This document shows, piece by piece, positions 32,481-45,484 of a stretch of DNA of 64,000 nt; the first letter of the stretch is position 1, and every line of letters starts with the position of its first letter. The position numbers were made by a program, and so were the translations under genes. The notes below the pieces were generated by a model, which was not told where the DNA came from, made no database searches, and saw only the letters and a program-made list of their open reading frames with translations. Source of the DNA: Tanypteryx hageni (Eukaryota; Arthropoda; Insecta; Odonata; Petaluridae); contig CM054112.1 of NCBI GenBank assembly GCA_028673005.1, positions 25,161,624 to 25,225,623 of the forward strand. The letters are read 5' to 3'.

Positions 32481-35230
32481 TTAAAAATTAAACTGATGGA
32501 ATCAAAGTGTTTTCAAATTGTCCCATTTATTGGAATCTTTTTATAAAGCAAATTTCAGACCCATCGCAGCGGTAAGAATGGTTGCTTGTTTTAAGTTTTT
32601 AGGACCGACTGGCGTCAGTGGTTCCGGATTCGCTCTTTTCAATCCGAGATGTTTTCCCCCATAACCGTGTTAATCGGACGCAGTCAAATAGAGCGAAATC
32701 GAAACAACTCGATACCTTCGTGCAGTTTTTATTCGCGATGAATTGGAATCGGCACGAGCGAGGTGGCAACTTTTTCATTGCCACGTTTTTTTTTGTTTCT
32801 CTCTCTTTCTCGAGGACGTTTCCGCAATGTTTTGGCATGTGGCACCGTTTCGCCTTTTTCTAGAATAGCCCTTTCAGTGGAAACGGTTCTCTCTCGCTTT
32901 TTATTCTCCGCTGCACACGCCCTCTCGTTGCCTTATCCTCGCGCTACTCTTCTCCTGTCTCGTCTGTCTCTTCTTTACTAGCTGCGGGACCCGTCTCAAT
33001 TCCGCGCGATTCTATTCCTCCGGACACCTCTCAACTCCCCCTTCCTCTCGCCCACTCGGCGAAAGAAGTGTTTCGGAATGGTCGGGGAGTGGGAGGGAGA
33101 AGGGGAAAAGAAAGAGCTTTCCCTCTTGTTCCTTTTTCTCTACGATAAAAACCGTAGCTTTCTGCTCCGTATGTCTGTACGTTTTTCTTTGTTGCCATGT
33201 TTATGCAGGCTAGAAACCTTTGTATGTATTGAGGGTATCAGTCGATATCGATTGTTCGATACGTGATGATATCGATAAAAATGCATTGTTGGCGTAGGAA
33301 TTTTTTTTCTATCGTTTCTTATAATTTGAAAGTTTTCAGATAATAAGTTTTATTTTTTTATTTTTATGTACTTAATATTTCTTAACGCATGCATTTTATG
33401 AATCATTTATGATTTTAGAATTTAGTACATCCATGTAAAATTATTTTATTTTTGTTTAATGCTTATTATAGATTTAGAGCATATTTGCGAGGAAAATTAT
33501 ATAATTATGAAATGTATTCGATTCGATATCAATGTGAGCCTAGTTGATGTTGATATTCCTTTTTTATGTAAACATTGAGTGTGTTTACTGGAATGCCTCG
33601 TTTATATTTTGTTGATGATATATTGAGGCTTCCTGTCGATATTAATTTTCGCATTTAATTGCATCATTTTGCAATTTTAGTATTTTATGATAGCATTTTT
33701 TTCAAATTATTCATTGATTCACTTATTTACCACAGCGTTTTGAATTCATATTTTGCTTATGAATTATTGATATCTAAAAATAACTATTACTTATCGAGAA
33801 AAAGAAGTTTTCAATTCAATCTTAAAGAGCTAACCAAAAATGGAAGAAACAAAAATATTTGTCGTTTGAATGGCTATTTTCAATATCGTGTCGATTTAAC
33901 TGAAACGATTACCCCCAAGAAAACACGTCGCGTAGAAGATGTTTCAATTGATCATTTAATTCGCGTAACTTTTATGAGTAAAATTTCGACAACGATTATG
34001 GATGTGTCATATGTAAAATTTTCCTTTCGCTAGCTATTTGTTGCATGTATATATTTTGTGATTTCTCGCAATTTCCCGTTACTAATCCTCGCAGCTAATG
34101 ATTCTCCCTTTTTCGTAAGATCTACGCGAGAGGCTTGAAAATTTTTCTCCGACCTGTTTTTGTCCGTTCTCGCTTGTTTGCTCGCCTTCAATGGTAGATC
34201 TTTGGGGTGCTTTATTTCCTTCGGAAGTCTCCTCCCCTTTTGCGGGTGGTCGTGACTGGAGAGTGGGCCTTTGGGAGATGCGTGATGCTACGTCCCGCCC
34301 ACGCCCACAAATCGCGGTCTTGATGTTAGCCTATTGGAGTGATTACTCGGTTACCCTCGGAATTTAAAACTACCGATCACGCCGATCGGCGTATCTCTTC
34401 CGAGTAAACGTCATCGCTTTACGAATAAATGCGCGTTTTAAACCCAACGCTGCCAAACGTCTGCGTAAAACCCTGCGAATTTATGAATGGCAGGCGAGGT
34501 CAGCGAAGAGAAAAGTGCCTCGATAAAAATTAAGGGAAGTTGGTAGATCTAATGGAACTAAAATGGAAGGGACATATAAAACGCTGAAGCCTTACCTATT
34601 CCTATCTAATTTTGTCTTAATTGATATGTTTGAGTCATTGCTTTGATTAAAATCATGTTTATGCTTTTGAAAGACGAGTTTCCTAATTATTACCGACGTT
34701 TTTTTTATTTCTTTTGTACGGCCATCGAAATTACTGTGGCTATTCTGTGTACCTATTATTGTTGAGGGGAATATTTATCTAAATCGTCTTTTAAAATGCT
34801 TATCATGGATTGCTAGTGCATATCGCCTTTATTTTCCCTTTAATTCCTATTTAACAAGTATCGATAACGTACGCGTTTATGAAAAGATTGCGCCGAACTC
34901 GTCGATTCAGATTCGGCGCGTTAGAGGTGACGGCTCGCTCTATGTCGTGATCATCGGATTACCAGCATCTCCCTTTGAAACGGTGTAGAAGCAGGTCGTG
35001 TCGAATCAGACAATGCTGCCGCCGCCACAGCGGTTGTGTGGTCACACCTTGTCAATTCTCTCCCGGATGCTATGCATTCGCGGTTTGCCATTGAGGAAGA
35101 GGCGAGAGGATCTTTCGCCAAGCCCGTTTATAGAGTACAGAGAGAGGGAGGTAGAAAGAATGGAGGAATGACTGTGTGCACGTAGTCGGTTCACTTCGGG
35201 TGGTGACCGCCGCTACCTCGGGCTGGAAAT
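32481..35230. other. No gene recognised
   Basis: Mixed DNA. The C/T-rich stretch 32790-33060 and the A/T-rich 33300-34030 contain short open frames (32618-32863, 33659-34033) without recognisable features. The 124-codon frame at 33659-34033 is A/T-rich and Lys/Ile/Ser-rich; I do not support it as a gene. Confidence 0.4.
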
Positions 35231-35471
35231 GAGGTGATTGCGCTTGAGGGGAGTATGACGGGGAGGATGGGGGGAGAGGGGAAGGTGGATGAAGAGTCGT
35301 TACCGATTCATTCTCTCCTGCCTTTCACCGCGCCGCAAACACATCGTGGCGAGCGGTCATTTTCGTTTCGAGCCCAATTGCTGCGGATGAGGAGAAGGAA
35401 GGGGGGTTTCGAGGATGAGGCTGGCCATAAGTGTATGTTTTCCGAAATATAAAAAAATGACGTTGAGCTGC

Positions 35472-35504
35472 GCGTGTGTGTGTTAGTGTGTACACACACA
35501 CTCT
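35472..35504. repeat. GT/AC dinucleotide hairpin
   Basis: GCGTGTGTGTGTTAGTGTGT is followed at once by ACACACACACTC. The GT run and the AC run are complementary, so this short segment can fold back on itself. Confidence 0.7.
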
Positions 35505-36720
35505 TGAAGAGAAGGATCGGCAGGTTAAAGAGTGGGTTACTTGAAAGCAAAGCTTTTTGGCTCGGCGGCAGCTCGAGTCATCCTTCTCCACAAAAAGGGG
35601 TAATGCTTTCTATGGAGTAGGGGAAGGGAGGGAGTTTTTTTAAGTGTAGTAGTTCAGAAATGGCTCGAAAGGAGGGGCGAGAGGGTGGGGAGACGCCGTG
35701 TCTCACCCACTCGCTTCTCTCTCTTTCTCTCCACATCACTCTCCTCTTCCCCCCCCCTCCTCCTCATCTCCTCCCGTCCACATCCGATGCACGAGAGAGC
35801 CGGCCACTTATTCCACCTCCTCCACTCCATCACTCCGCCTCCCCACCCAACGTCCTTCTCCCGCCCCCGACGCTCTCCTCCTCCCCGGGCAGCAGGGCCT
35901 CTCTACGCCGCCTCCTGCCCCTCCGTCCCTCGCCGCTCAGCCCTCGCTAGATGCGTTTTTAATGTCGGATAATTTGTGGTTTAAGACCTCCTTCCTCTTT
36001 CTCTCTCTCGCCCCTCCCCCTTCCCCGACCCCATCCCTCATCCCACTCACGCCATATTCCTCTCATCTAGAGAGGGGGTGAGAGAGACAATGACGAAAAA
36101 CTGAATCGACGGACTATCCTCCCTTTCCCTTCTCTCCGTCGCCTCCTCCTCCCTTCCCCCTCACCTCCCCCCTCCTCCCTTTCCCCATCTCTTTCCCCTC
36201 TTTTACCCATCGAAGGAAAAACGAGTGCACTTATTTTATTCCCTCTCAGTTGTGATTTAATCATCCTTCTCCCTTTTCTTCCTTTCCACTCCTTCTCAAC
36301 TGTCACCAATCTTCACTCTTTCCACCCTTTCTCTCTCCACTCTGTCTCCACCTCCAGTACTCCACTTCTCTCATCTCACTTTCTCTCGGATCTATTCTCA
36401 TTTATTTTTCTCTTTCTCCTCAGTCTTTCCTCTTGCTTTCTCTCTCTCATAAATATAAGAAGGGACTATGTAGGCTCAATTTTGCTTTTAATAATGACGT
36501 TTATATGTCTTATTCTCTTCTCACTTTTCGCCATTTTGTCTCCCGTTTGTTCTTCGCCCTCTTTTTTCTTCACGATTCTCCCAATTTTTATTGTAGTTTT
36601 CTTCCTCGCCGTCTCCTCTCTTTCCCTCTTCCTTTTTCCTATGTCCATTTTGTGAATTGCCCCTCTCAAAGAACCCTTCCACCAGCTCTCTTGGCCTCTC
36701 TTTCTATTCCTCTATCTCCC

Positions 36721-36966
36721 TCGCGCGCGCACACACACGCACACCACACTCATCTCGCTTGCCCTTCTCTCCCTACCAACAGCTCGTTAATGGCTTTTTT
36801 ATTTGCCTCTTTTCCCCTCGTAATTCGCTCCCTTCTCTCATCCTTTTCTCTTTGCAGCCCCTCGCTCTTTTTCTCTTCCCTTCCATCCCCTCTACCCCTT
36901 CTCACATTCCCCTACTACCATGCTGATGTGTGTGTGTGAGTGCGTGCGTGTGTTTGCGCGCTCACA
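36721..36966. repeat. Inverted GC/AC and GT/GC alternating tracts
   Basis: GCGCGCACACACACGCACAC (from about 36723) and the opposite-sense GTGTGTGTGAGTGCGTGCGT and GTTTGCGCGC (to about 36962) are roughly complementary and 180 bp apart. Alternating purine-pyrimidine tracts of this type can adopt Z-DNA. Confidence 0.6.
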
Positions 36967-37502
36967 CAGGTGTTCCGTCGGCGGCTAGTCCTGAGCGCAT
37001 GACACTTCCTGGCGTCCCGCAACAGATGTCGCCACCCACCCCTTCTCCTCCACCTCCACTTTCTCCGCGACGTCGTCCTCATATTCTCCTCCTCCGAGCC
37101 GCCGCCTTCTTTTCTCCATGTCCTCATATCCTCGCACCCCTCTCTTTTCAACCCCTTTGACCTACCTTTTTCTCTTATTTCGTCTTTACAAAAATTTTCG
37201 CAAATTCGATTTATTGGGCAGGTGCTGTGGAGTATTATAGGTGGCCTCCCTTTTCCTTCCTTCCCCGAGTATATCCGCTCCGCTTTTGTTCCTCGCCTCG
37301 TTTCGAGAAGTTTTTTTTTGGCGGTAGGAAGAGGAAAAAATTACGCTCGAGGTAATTGTCCGTGTACTTTCGTTATTTTTATGTGGCGAAATTGCTCCGA
37401 CGCTGCGGTCGTAAGAGATAAGGAGCGGTGGTTGAAAAAATGGCGACATGCGCGTGTTTGGCGAAAGTCTTTGCGTACGTGCCAAAACGAGGGCGGCTCT
37501 TC

Positions 37503-37590
37503 ACTCCCCCAATCCCTCCACCCAATCCCTCCACCCAATCCCTCCACCCAATCGCTCCCCTTAATCCCCCTCCCCAATCCCCCCCCCCTC
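37503..37590 (+). repeat. 13-bp minisatellite CCAATCCCTCCAC
   Basis: About four clean units of CCAATCCCTCCAC are followed by degenerate CCCCAATCCCCC variants. Confidence 0.75.
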
Positions 37591-37600
37591 TTTCCCCCGT

Positions 37601-40600
37601 AAGCAATACGACTTACCAACTACCGGTCGTCGCGATGTTTTTGGCTTAATTATTTTTTTGTTTCTCGCGGATGCCACCGGAATTGATGTGCTCGATATAA
37701 GTGACTGGGCGCAATTAGGAGATGATTTGTTCTCGATTTCAAAATATTAACCGAAAAGTCGTCCCCGTTTTCCAGCTGGAATCGAACCGGAGTTTAGAGC
37801 GTATTTTCAGGCTCCCGAAGTGACGTAAAAAAGATAAACCCGCCTCTTTAGCTAGTTTGCCGATGATTAAAAGGATTTCGCGTCTATTTCATATTTTGAC
37901 AGGCATGCAAATCGTGAAATTTGACGGCAGCCGCGAAAATTGGCGAGTTTTTTTATTCCACCGAAGTCATTTAACTCCCGCGAAGTTCACGTCTGTGACG
38001 GTGCCACAAAAAGGAACGGCTAGGGTATGAATAATTCGACTCTGGTGAAGTTTTAAGATGAATACGTTTAGCGACACGGTCATGGTGATTCGAGTGCCTT
38101 TTTTAATAGATAAATATATTTTTTCGTTTATTTTAGGCGGGCGAAGGAGTTTTTATCTCCTCGTTTGGGAGAGCAAGGATTTTGAATATTTTCTGTCACA
38201 ATTTTACTTCCAATTTTCAAAGGTAAATTTACCTTGTTTTCGCGAGAATAATAATTTTGTAGCCCTAAAAATGTCTAATCCCTGAAACTCGAATTTGAGG
38301 AGAATAAAAAATGCTTCAATTTATTACCGTTTTGAATTAAAGAACTTCAAACGTCGCGAATAGGAAATCTAAAGGAAAATGTTGATTCGCTTAATAAAAA
38401 ATTTTATTCATAGACATTTGAATTTATTGGCTCTAATTTATTTGAATCCTTTAGAAGAAATCGGACATCTCTGTTAGTTATAAGTATCTATATTCTATAA
38501 TCGTGAAAGACATTTAAAGAAGAGGTGTTTGTAATCCTTTGTATCAAGAGGTTAAGTTGTCATGAGTATTTTTTAAAACGAATTTTGCGTAAGCCCTGGA
38601 ATCTGTTCCTTCTAATTGTAAGTCGACCTTGGAAAATTCGTCCGCGCCTGATAATTCTCAGTCCCATCCCATTTTCGCAAACAGCACATCATCATCGCCG
38701 TGAAATTTCTTTATAACGCGCCGCGGGGAGCTAAACAAAAGAGATAGGCTTTTAATGCGCGTCATCTCTCTCGGTGGGAATAATCGGGAAGAGAGGGCAT
38801 CTCCCTTTAATGCGACACTCCCCTCCTTATCTCTCCCTCTCGACCCACCCTTTCATCCTTCAACGCCCCAAAGCTTTTCGGGAGGCGCCCGAAAGGAGAC
38901 AATCCCAGACACTACGGTTGGGAGTGAGGGGAAGTTATATGGCAAAGAGAAGAGCTTCCTCGGGTTTTCGCAGCAGCCGCGGGCCTCTCCGCTGCCTCCC
39001 TCTTCGGCCTCATCCACAACTCCGCCGTAGACCTCGAATCACCAAATATTCTTTCCCCAACCTCTCTCTCTCATCCACTTCCACCCCGTTCCCCTGCCAC
39101 CTTCTGACGCACCGCCGAATCTAGTTTCCCTCAAAACCTGTTTTTCCGTCATAAAACCGCATTTCAACCCTCTCTCGTCCGCCTCCTCTCTCTCTCTCTC
39201 TCTCCCCTTTGCTACCTTTCGGCCCATTCCGGCCATTCTCCTTTAAGTTCTCTCTCGCCAAATCGTCCCGCTCTTCTTATATACGAAATTCGTTCCCGAT
39301 TCGTTTTCCCTGGAGGAATTACTCTCTCCGTAGCATCTTGCCGACTTCTCTTTGATTCCCACCGTCGCCTACCTCCCTCTCACTACAATTCTCACCTTTT
39401 AATTGTCTTTCCCCTGCCTTCCCTCCTTTCCCCTGCCTTCCCTCCTTTTCTCTCTCTCTCTCTATTCCAACTCCAGCCATTTTTATTATTCTTGCCTCTC
39501 CCTATATCTACATTCTTCGATCGCTCCACTTCCTCCTCCGCCACATTACCTTTTGTATTTGGTTACCCTTTACCTGCTTTTACGATCCCTTGTGTGTGTG
39601 CTTTTCAGTAAGGTCCCTCGCCGCGGAAGGTTTTGGGAAAAAATTTCCAGTGCGTTTCAGTCGCGCCGACATTCATTAGTATTATAATGAAGATTTCGCG
39701 ATTTTTTTTCCTAGGTACATACATCCTTTTTCGAGGTTGTTTCGTCATTTCGTCCTTGGGTGATGGTTTTTATTGGGTTCTTTTTTTCGAGGGTTTCCAT
39801 CATGTGAATTATTTTATTCGCCGCACTTGGTGTCAGGTTATAGCCGACTGATGCCCCATACTGTAATTAACAATACTCAGCATTAAAATCCAGTATACTG
39901 ATAATTATCCATTAAGAATATGGAATTGAACGAGGTATGCCTTGCAGTTTTCACTGTTGATTAATCCTTAAAAATTCTCTTCGGACGCCTTCGCTAAATG
40001 TTCGCGTTACCTGAAAGAGAGAACTTTAAGGTTTTTCCATTATATAAACTTTTGATTGTTTATTCCTGTAGTCGATAAAGTGTTTCAAGATTAAATAAAA
40101 TGGAAAACGGTTGTTTAAGTATCTAACTAGTATTTCTTATCTTGACTAATTCACGTGTGACTCTTTCATAATGAGGTACGACACCGCCGACGTTGTCATA
40201 AGCACTTGCATTCATAATTTTGTGAAATCTCTCTGCTTATACTTTATAAGATTCTTCCGATATTTAAAGTTTTAGTGAAAGGATGTGGTATTCTCGCGGC
40301 CGTAAGGTTTTTGTTCCTCGACTTAATTTTCGTTTTCCTTTTTCTCTTCCATTTATGCACTTACACTACGTTTGCTCGCACTCAACTCGTGTTTCTAGGC
40401 AAGAGAGATTTGACGCTGCGACTAGTTTTCACAGTTTGTGATTTGCATTCGTCTTTTCGTCGATTGATTTTTGTCTGGGGAGAATTTGAAAGTGTCTTAT
40501 TTATTAGCGGTTATCTTGTCTGCAATGATTCAAACCTGTTTTAATTTTCGAACTTTTTATCAGTTTGATAACTTAACGAAGTTTTATTGCTCTCAAATCT

Positions 40601-41526
40601 CTCTTTGTTTTTCAGCTTTCATATCTTTCCATACAAACAGGGCTTTCCTCTTTCGGGCCGGCTTTTCTCACGCCTCTTTGGTAATCCGTCCTTACGCTCG
40701 ACATCTTTGTCTGCCTGTCTCTTTCTGTCTGTTTGTCCCTTTCTCTCCCCCTCTCGTGGGAGTGCGTCTTGGGTCGATGGCTCAGATTGAGAGCCACTAA
40801 TGCACGCACGCTCGCCACGCACGGCCCCTCCTCCGCCCCCCATCCGTCACACTAGGACGATCCAACTTCCCTTCCTCTTTTGTCTCTTCATTTCACACTC
40901 CTTTCACTTCGCCCCGAAAATTCTTTTCCCACCCTTTTTTAATTCGTCTCTCTCTTCCCCCCTTTCTCTCTCCTCAGTGGTTTTAGGCGTCTGTCCTCAA
41001 CAAGCGTAGCGGTTAAATAATTTCCGTCCTATACCGGGTGCTGACGCTACCGATTGAAATGACAGGGGGACGCAGATGCCATTCGGTTTTATCATTCAAT
41101 TTTTGCGGAATTTCTATTCGGTTCGACCTGATTTGGTAATCGAATATTTTTCACGCCAACCTTTCTTTTGCGGCGTTTATGGAAAAATATTCAGTTTCTT
41201 GTGGCGCTTTAGATTTCCAGTAATATTGACGGTAAGGAGAAGAAGGACCGAAGGACTTTATTTTTATTTACAATGGCTGTTGTGAAGTTTCGTCTCCTTC
41301 AAGAGCAAACTTTAACGATTATTGAAATTATAAGTGCTTATTTCGAGACGACTGAAATAATGGCGGCATTTGTGGACATTTGCTTAAATTGTACTGTATC
41401 GCATATTTTTCCCAACATATTTTATGCAAACATTGTTTATTTACTATTTAGTTATTTCCATTTACAACCAAAATCCCTTCATTTCATGCAACTGAATTCA
41501 TTTTTTATAAAATGACGTATATATAC
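37601..41526. other. No gene; C/T-rich patches at 38.8-39.5 and 40.6-41.0 kb
   Basis: Mostly A/T-rich DNA. A CT run lies at about 39187-39205 and duplicated TTCCCTCCTTT pieces near 39415-39450. Open frames at 38755-39124, 39403-39687, 40275-40800 and 41273-41515 show no family features. Confidence 0.4.
37764..37872 (-). repeat. tRNA-related SINE head, relic
   Basis: On the minus strand an A-box-like TAGCTAAAGAGGCGGG is followed by the B box CCGGTTCGATTCC (37778-37790). The spacing is too long for a tRNA. It has the same layout as the relic at 12888-12990. Confidence 0.45.
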
Positions 41527-42306
41527 CATTATATATAGACGTTCCTTACAGAGGAGTAACATATAACATACTAGTAGAAGGTGCTTGCATACTGCAAGCA
41601 TTTCATCTCACCTTGAAGAAACATTAATTTTTCAGAGAGATATTTTATCGTGAGTAATATTTCTTTCATTCTAAATATTTCTCCTCTTGACCAGTTTTCG
41701 TTTTTCCATTATGGAACAATAATGAGGTAAAACAATACTAATTTCTTCAATTTAGGGAATATTATACTTTTTCCACATTAGGTTAATAATGCCACACATT
41801 TTCGCAAATTGTAAATTTATACCACAATTAGAAGTAAAATAACATTTATCTAACTGTTTAAATTTAAATAATTTTGAACGGGCGCAATAACGAATTCATG
41901 GACACATTGAAACGTTTATTCGTCTACATAAACTAAACTCTAAATAATTTCGCAATTTCAGCTCCCTAACTCACCGCATAGTGTCTAAACATTTAGGTAT
42001 TTGTTTAAACTTTAAAAAATTTTAACTGTCAAACAAATTAAAATATCAAAATTTGTATAATCCCTATTTCGTTTTTTTTTACAAATACTACCTCTAAAAA
42101 AATTTCAGCTCCGTAGCACATTCGAAAATACATAAACCCTGAAAATTTGTTTAAATAATTGCAAATTTTTGGCGGCCCCATTGTTGCACTTTTTCACGAT
42201 TTTCGTTTATTCTAGACGGTTTTGCACAAAATCCTACCTATAAAAAAATTTCGAATCTTCAGCTCATCTGGAAGTGCCTAAACATTAGTATCCTCCTATA
42301 TGTTAT
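41527..42306 (+). repeat. ~780-bp unit 1, forward
   Basis: Complete unit from CATTATATATAGACG to the next CATTATATATCGACG, 780 bp. Its palindrome is GCTTGCATACTGCAAGC. Confidence 0.8.
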
Positions 42307-43095
42307 CATTATATATCGACGTTACTTACAGAGGAAGAGTAGGAAATAGATAACATATAACATACTAGTAGAAGATGCTTGCATACTGCAAGCATTTCAT
42401 CTCACCTTGAAAAAACATTAATTTTTTAGTGAGATTTTTCATCGTGGAAATATTTCTTTAATTCAAAAGATTTCTCCTCGGGACCAAATTTCTTTTTTTC
42501 CTTATGGAACAATAATGGAGTAAAACAATTGCTAATTTTTGCAATTTTATGAATATTATACGTTTTCCACATTGGGTTAATAATGCCACACATTTCTGCC
42601 ATATTTTAAATTTGTAGCACATTTAGAAGTGAAATAACATTTGTCTAATTGTTTAACTTTAAGTAATTTTTAACGGCCGCAATAAAAATTTCATGGATAC
42701 ATTGAAATGGTTATTCTTTTAAATAGACTAATCTCTAAATAACTTGAAAATTTCAGCTCACTATCTCGCCCCGTAGTATCTATACATTTACCTATTTGTT
42801 TAAACTTTAAGAATTTTTCACTCCCAAACAAATTAAAATATCAAAATTTGTATAATCACTATTCCGTTATTTTACAAATCCTACCTCTAGAAATAATTTC
42901 AGCTCCGTAGCACTTTCGGAAATACATAAACCTTGAAAATCTGTTTAAACGATTGCGAATTTATAGCGGCCGCATTGTTGTACTTTTTCAAGATTTCCTT
43001 TTTTTTAGTCGGTTTCGCACAAAATGCTACCTAAGAAAAAAATTTCGAATCTCCAGCTCATCTGGAAGTGCCTAAACATGATTATCCTTCTATAT
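42307..43095 (+). repeat. ~780-bp unit 2, forward
   Basis: Complete unit, 789 bp, in direct tandem with unit 1. Confidence 0.8.
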
Positions 43096-43691
43096 CATTA
43101 TATATAGACGTCCCTTACAGAGGAGGAGGAGGATATAACATACTAGTAGTTGGTGCTTGCATTCTGCATGCATAGCATCTCACCTTGAAAAAGCATTCAT
43201 TTCTCAGACAGATATTTCATCATTACAAATATTTTATTAATTCTAAAGATTTCATCTCCGCAGCGATTTTCATTTTCCCCAAATGTAAAAATAATAGTTT
43301 AAAACCATCCCCAAATGTTGCAATTTTAAAATTTTACACTTTCTCCATTATGGGGTACTAATGCTACACATTTTAGCCAAATTTTAAAGTTGTAGCACTT
43401 CTAGAAGTAAAATAATATTTTTCTAATTGTTTAAATTTAAATAATTTTTAACGGCTGCCGCAATACATATATGGTAAAATTGAAATGTTTATTTTTGCAA
43501 ATTTACTACTCTTTAAATAATTGAAAATTTCAGCTTCCTAGCTCATCCCGTAGTACCTAAACAGTTATCTATTTGTTTAAAATTTAAGAATTTTTAACTT
43601 CCAAACAAATAAAAATATCAAAATTTTTATAATCCCAATTACGTCTTTTTACGAATTCTACTTTAAAAAAAATTCAACTCCGTAGCACATA
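43096..43691 (+). repeat. ~780-bp unit 3, forward, 3'-truncated
   Basis: Ends after TCCGTAGCACATAAC, where orientation switches. It faces the next reverse unit and forms the centre of a large imperfect palindrome. Confidence 0.8.
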
Positions 43692-43696
43692 ACACA

Positions 43697-44437
43697 GATA
43701 AGCTGGAGATTCGAAATTTTTTTCTTAGGTAGGATTTTGTGCAAAACCGACTAGAAAAAACGAAAATCTTGAAAAAGTGCAACAATGCGGCCGCTAAAAA
43801 TTCGCAATTGTTTAAACAAATTTTCAAGGTTTATGTATTTTCGAATGTGCCACGGAGTTGAAATTTTTTTTATAAGTAGAATTCCTTAAAAAACGAAATA
43901 GGGATTATACAAATTTTGATATTTTAATTTGTTTGGCAGTTAAAAATTCTTAAAGTTTAAACAATTGGATAACTGTTTAGGTACTACGGTATGAGCTAGG
44001 ATGCTGAAATTTTCAAATTATTTACAGAGTAGTAAATTTGCACAAATAAACATTTCAATTTTACCATATATGAATTGCGGAGGCCGTTAAAAATTATTTA
44101 ATTTTAAACAATTAGAAAAATATTATTTTACTTCTAGAAGTGCTACAACTTTAAAATTTGGCTAAAATGTGTAGCATTAGTACCCCATAATGGAGAAAGT
44201 GTAAAATATTTAAAATTGCAACATTTGGGGATTTTTTTAAACTATTATTATTACATGTGGGAAAAACGGAAATCGCTGCGGAGGTGAAATTTTTAGAATT
44301 AAAAGAATATTTGTAATGATGAAATGTCTGTCTGAAAAATTAATGTTTTTTAATGTTGAGATGAAATGCTTGCAGAATGCAAGCACCAACTACTAGTATG
44401 TTATGTCCTCCTCTGTAAGAGTCGTCGATATATAATG
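43697..44437 (-). repeat. ~780-bp unit 4, reverse
   Basis: Starts at AGCTGGAGATTCGAAATTTT and ends in the inverted border block GTCGTCGATATATAATG. With unit 3 it forms the arms of the palindrome. Confidence 0.8.
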
Positions 44438-45180
44438 ATAACATATAACAGGAGGATACTAATGTTTAGGCACTTCCAGATGTGCTGGAGATTCGAAATT
44501 TATTTCTTAGGTAGAATTTTGTACAAAACCGACTAGAAAAAACGAAAATCTAGAAAAAGTGCAACAATGCGGACGCTAAAAATTCGCAATTGTTTAAACA
44601 AATTTTCAAGGTTTAGGCATTTCCGAATGTTCTACGGAGCTGAAACTTTTTTTATAATTAGAATTCCTCAAAAAACGAAATAGGGATTATACAAATCTTG
44701 ATATTTTAATTTGTTTGGCAGTAAAAAATTCTTAAAGTTTAAACAATTGGATAACTGTTTAGGTACTACGGGATGAGCTAGGAAGCTGAAATTTTCAAAT
44801 TATTTACAGAGTAGTAAATTTGCATAAATAAACATTTCAATTTTACCACATACGATATGCAGCGGCCGTTAAAAATTATTTAAATTTAAACAATTACAAA
44901 AATATTATTTTACTTCTAGGAGTGCTACAACTTTAAAATTTGGCTAAAATGTGTAGCATCAGTACCCCATAATGAAGAAAGTGTAAACTTTTTTAATATG
45001 CAATATTTGGGGATTGTTTAAACTATTTTTTTACATGTGGGAAAAACGGAAATCGCTGCGGAGTTGAAATCTTTAGAATTGAAAGAATATTTGTAATGAT
45101 GAAATGTCTGTCTGAAAAATCAATGTTCTTTCAAGGTGATATGAAATGCTTGCAGTATGCAAGCACCAACTACTAGTCAT
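44438..45180 (-). repeat. ~780-bp unit 5, reverse
   Basis: Runs from AGGAGGATACTAATGTTTAG to GCACCAACTACTAGT. Confidence 0.8.
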
Positions 45181-45229
45181 TATATATCGACGACTCTTAC
45201 ATAGAAGGAGGAGGATATAACATACAAGT
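45181..45229 (+). repeat. Flipped border block
   Basis: Follows unit 5 but is in forward sense (ATATATCGACGACTCTTACA, then GGAGGAGGATATAACATAC), opposite to the unit it borders. Confidence 0.65.
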
Positions 45230-45482
45230 CCTACAACTTTAAAATTTTTCAGAAATGTGTAACATTAGTGCCCCATAATGGAGAAAGTATAAAATTCTTA
45301 AAATTGCAAAGTTTAGGGATTGATATAATCTATTATTTTTACATAAGGGAAAAACGAAAATCGCTGCGAAGGTGAAATTTTTAGAATTAAAAAAATATTT
45401 GTAACGATCTGTCTGAAAAATGAATGTTTTTTCAAGGTGAGATGATATGCTTGCAGAATGCAAGCACCTTCTAGTAGTATAA
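45230..45482 (-). repeat. ~780-bp unit 6, reverse, partial
   Basis: Begins mid-unit at CTACAACTTTAAAATTT and keeps only the head third, through AGAATGCAAGCACCTTCTAG. Confidence 0.75.
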
Positions 45483-45484
45483 TC

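Larger units (their letters stand above)
35231..37600. other. Pyrimidine-rich islands; no gene
   Basis: 35690-36400 and 36540-37160 are C/T-biased on the + strand with interspersed purine patches. Many frames on both strands stay open (35660-36081, 36433-36939, 37222-37602) but are simple-sequence products. Confidence 0.5.
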
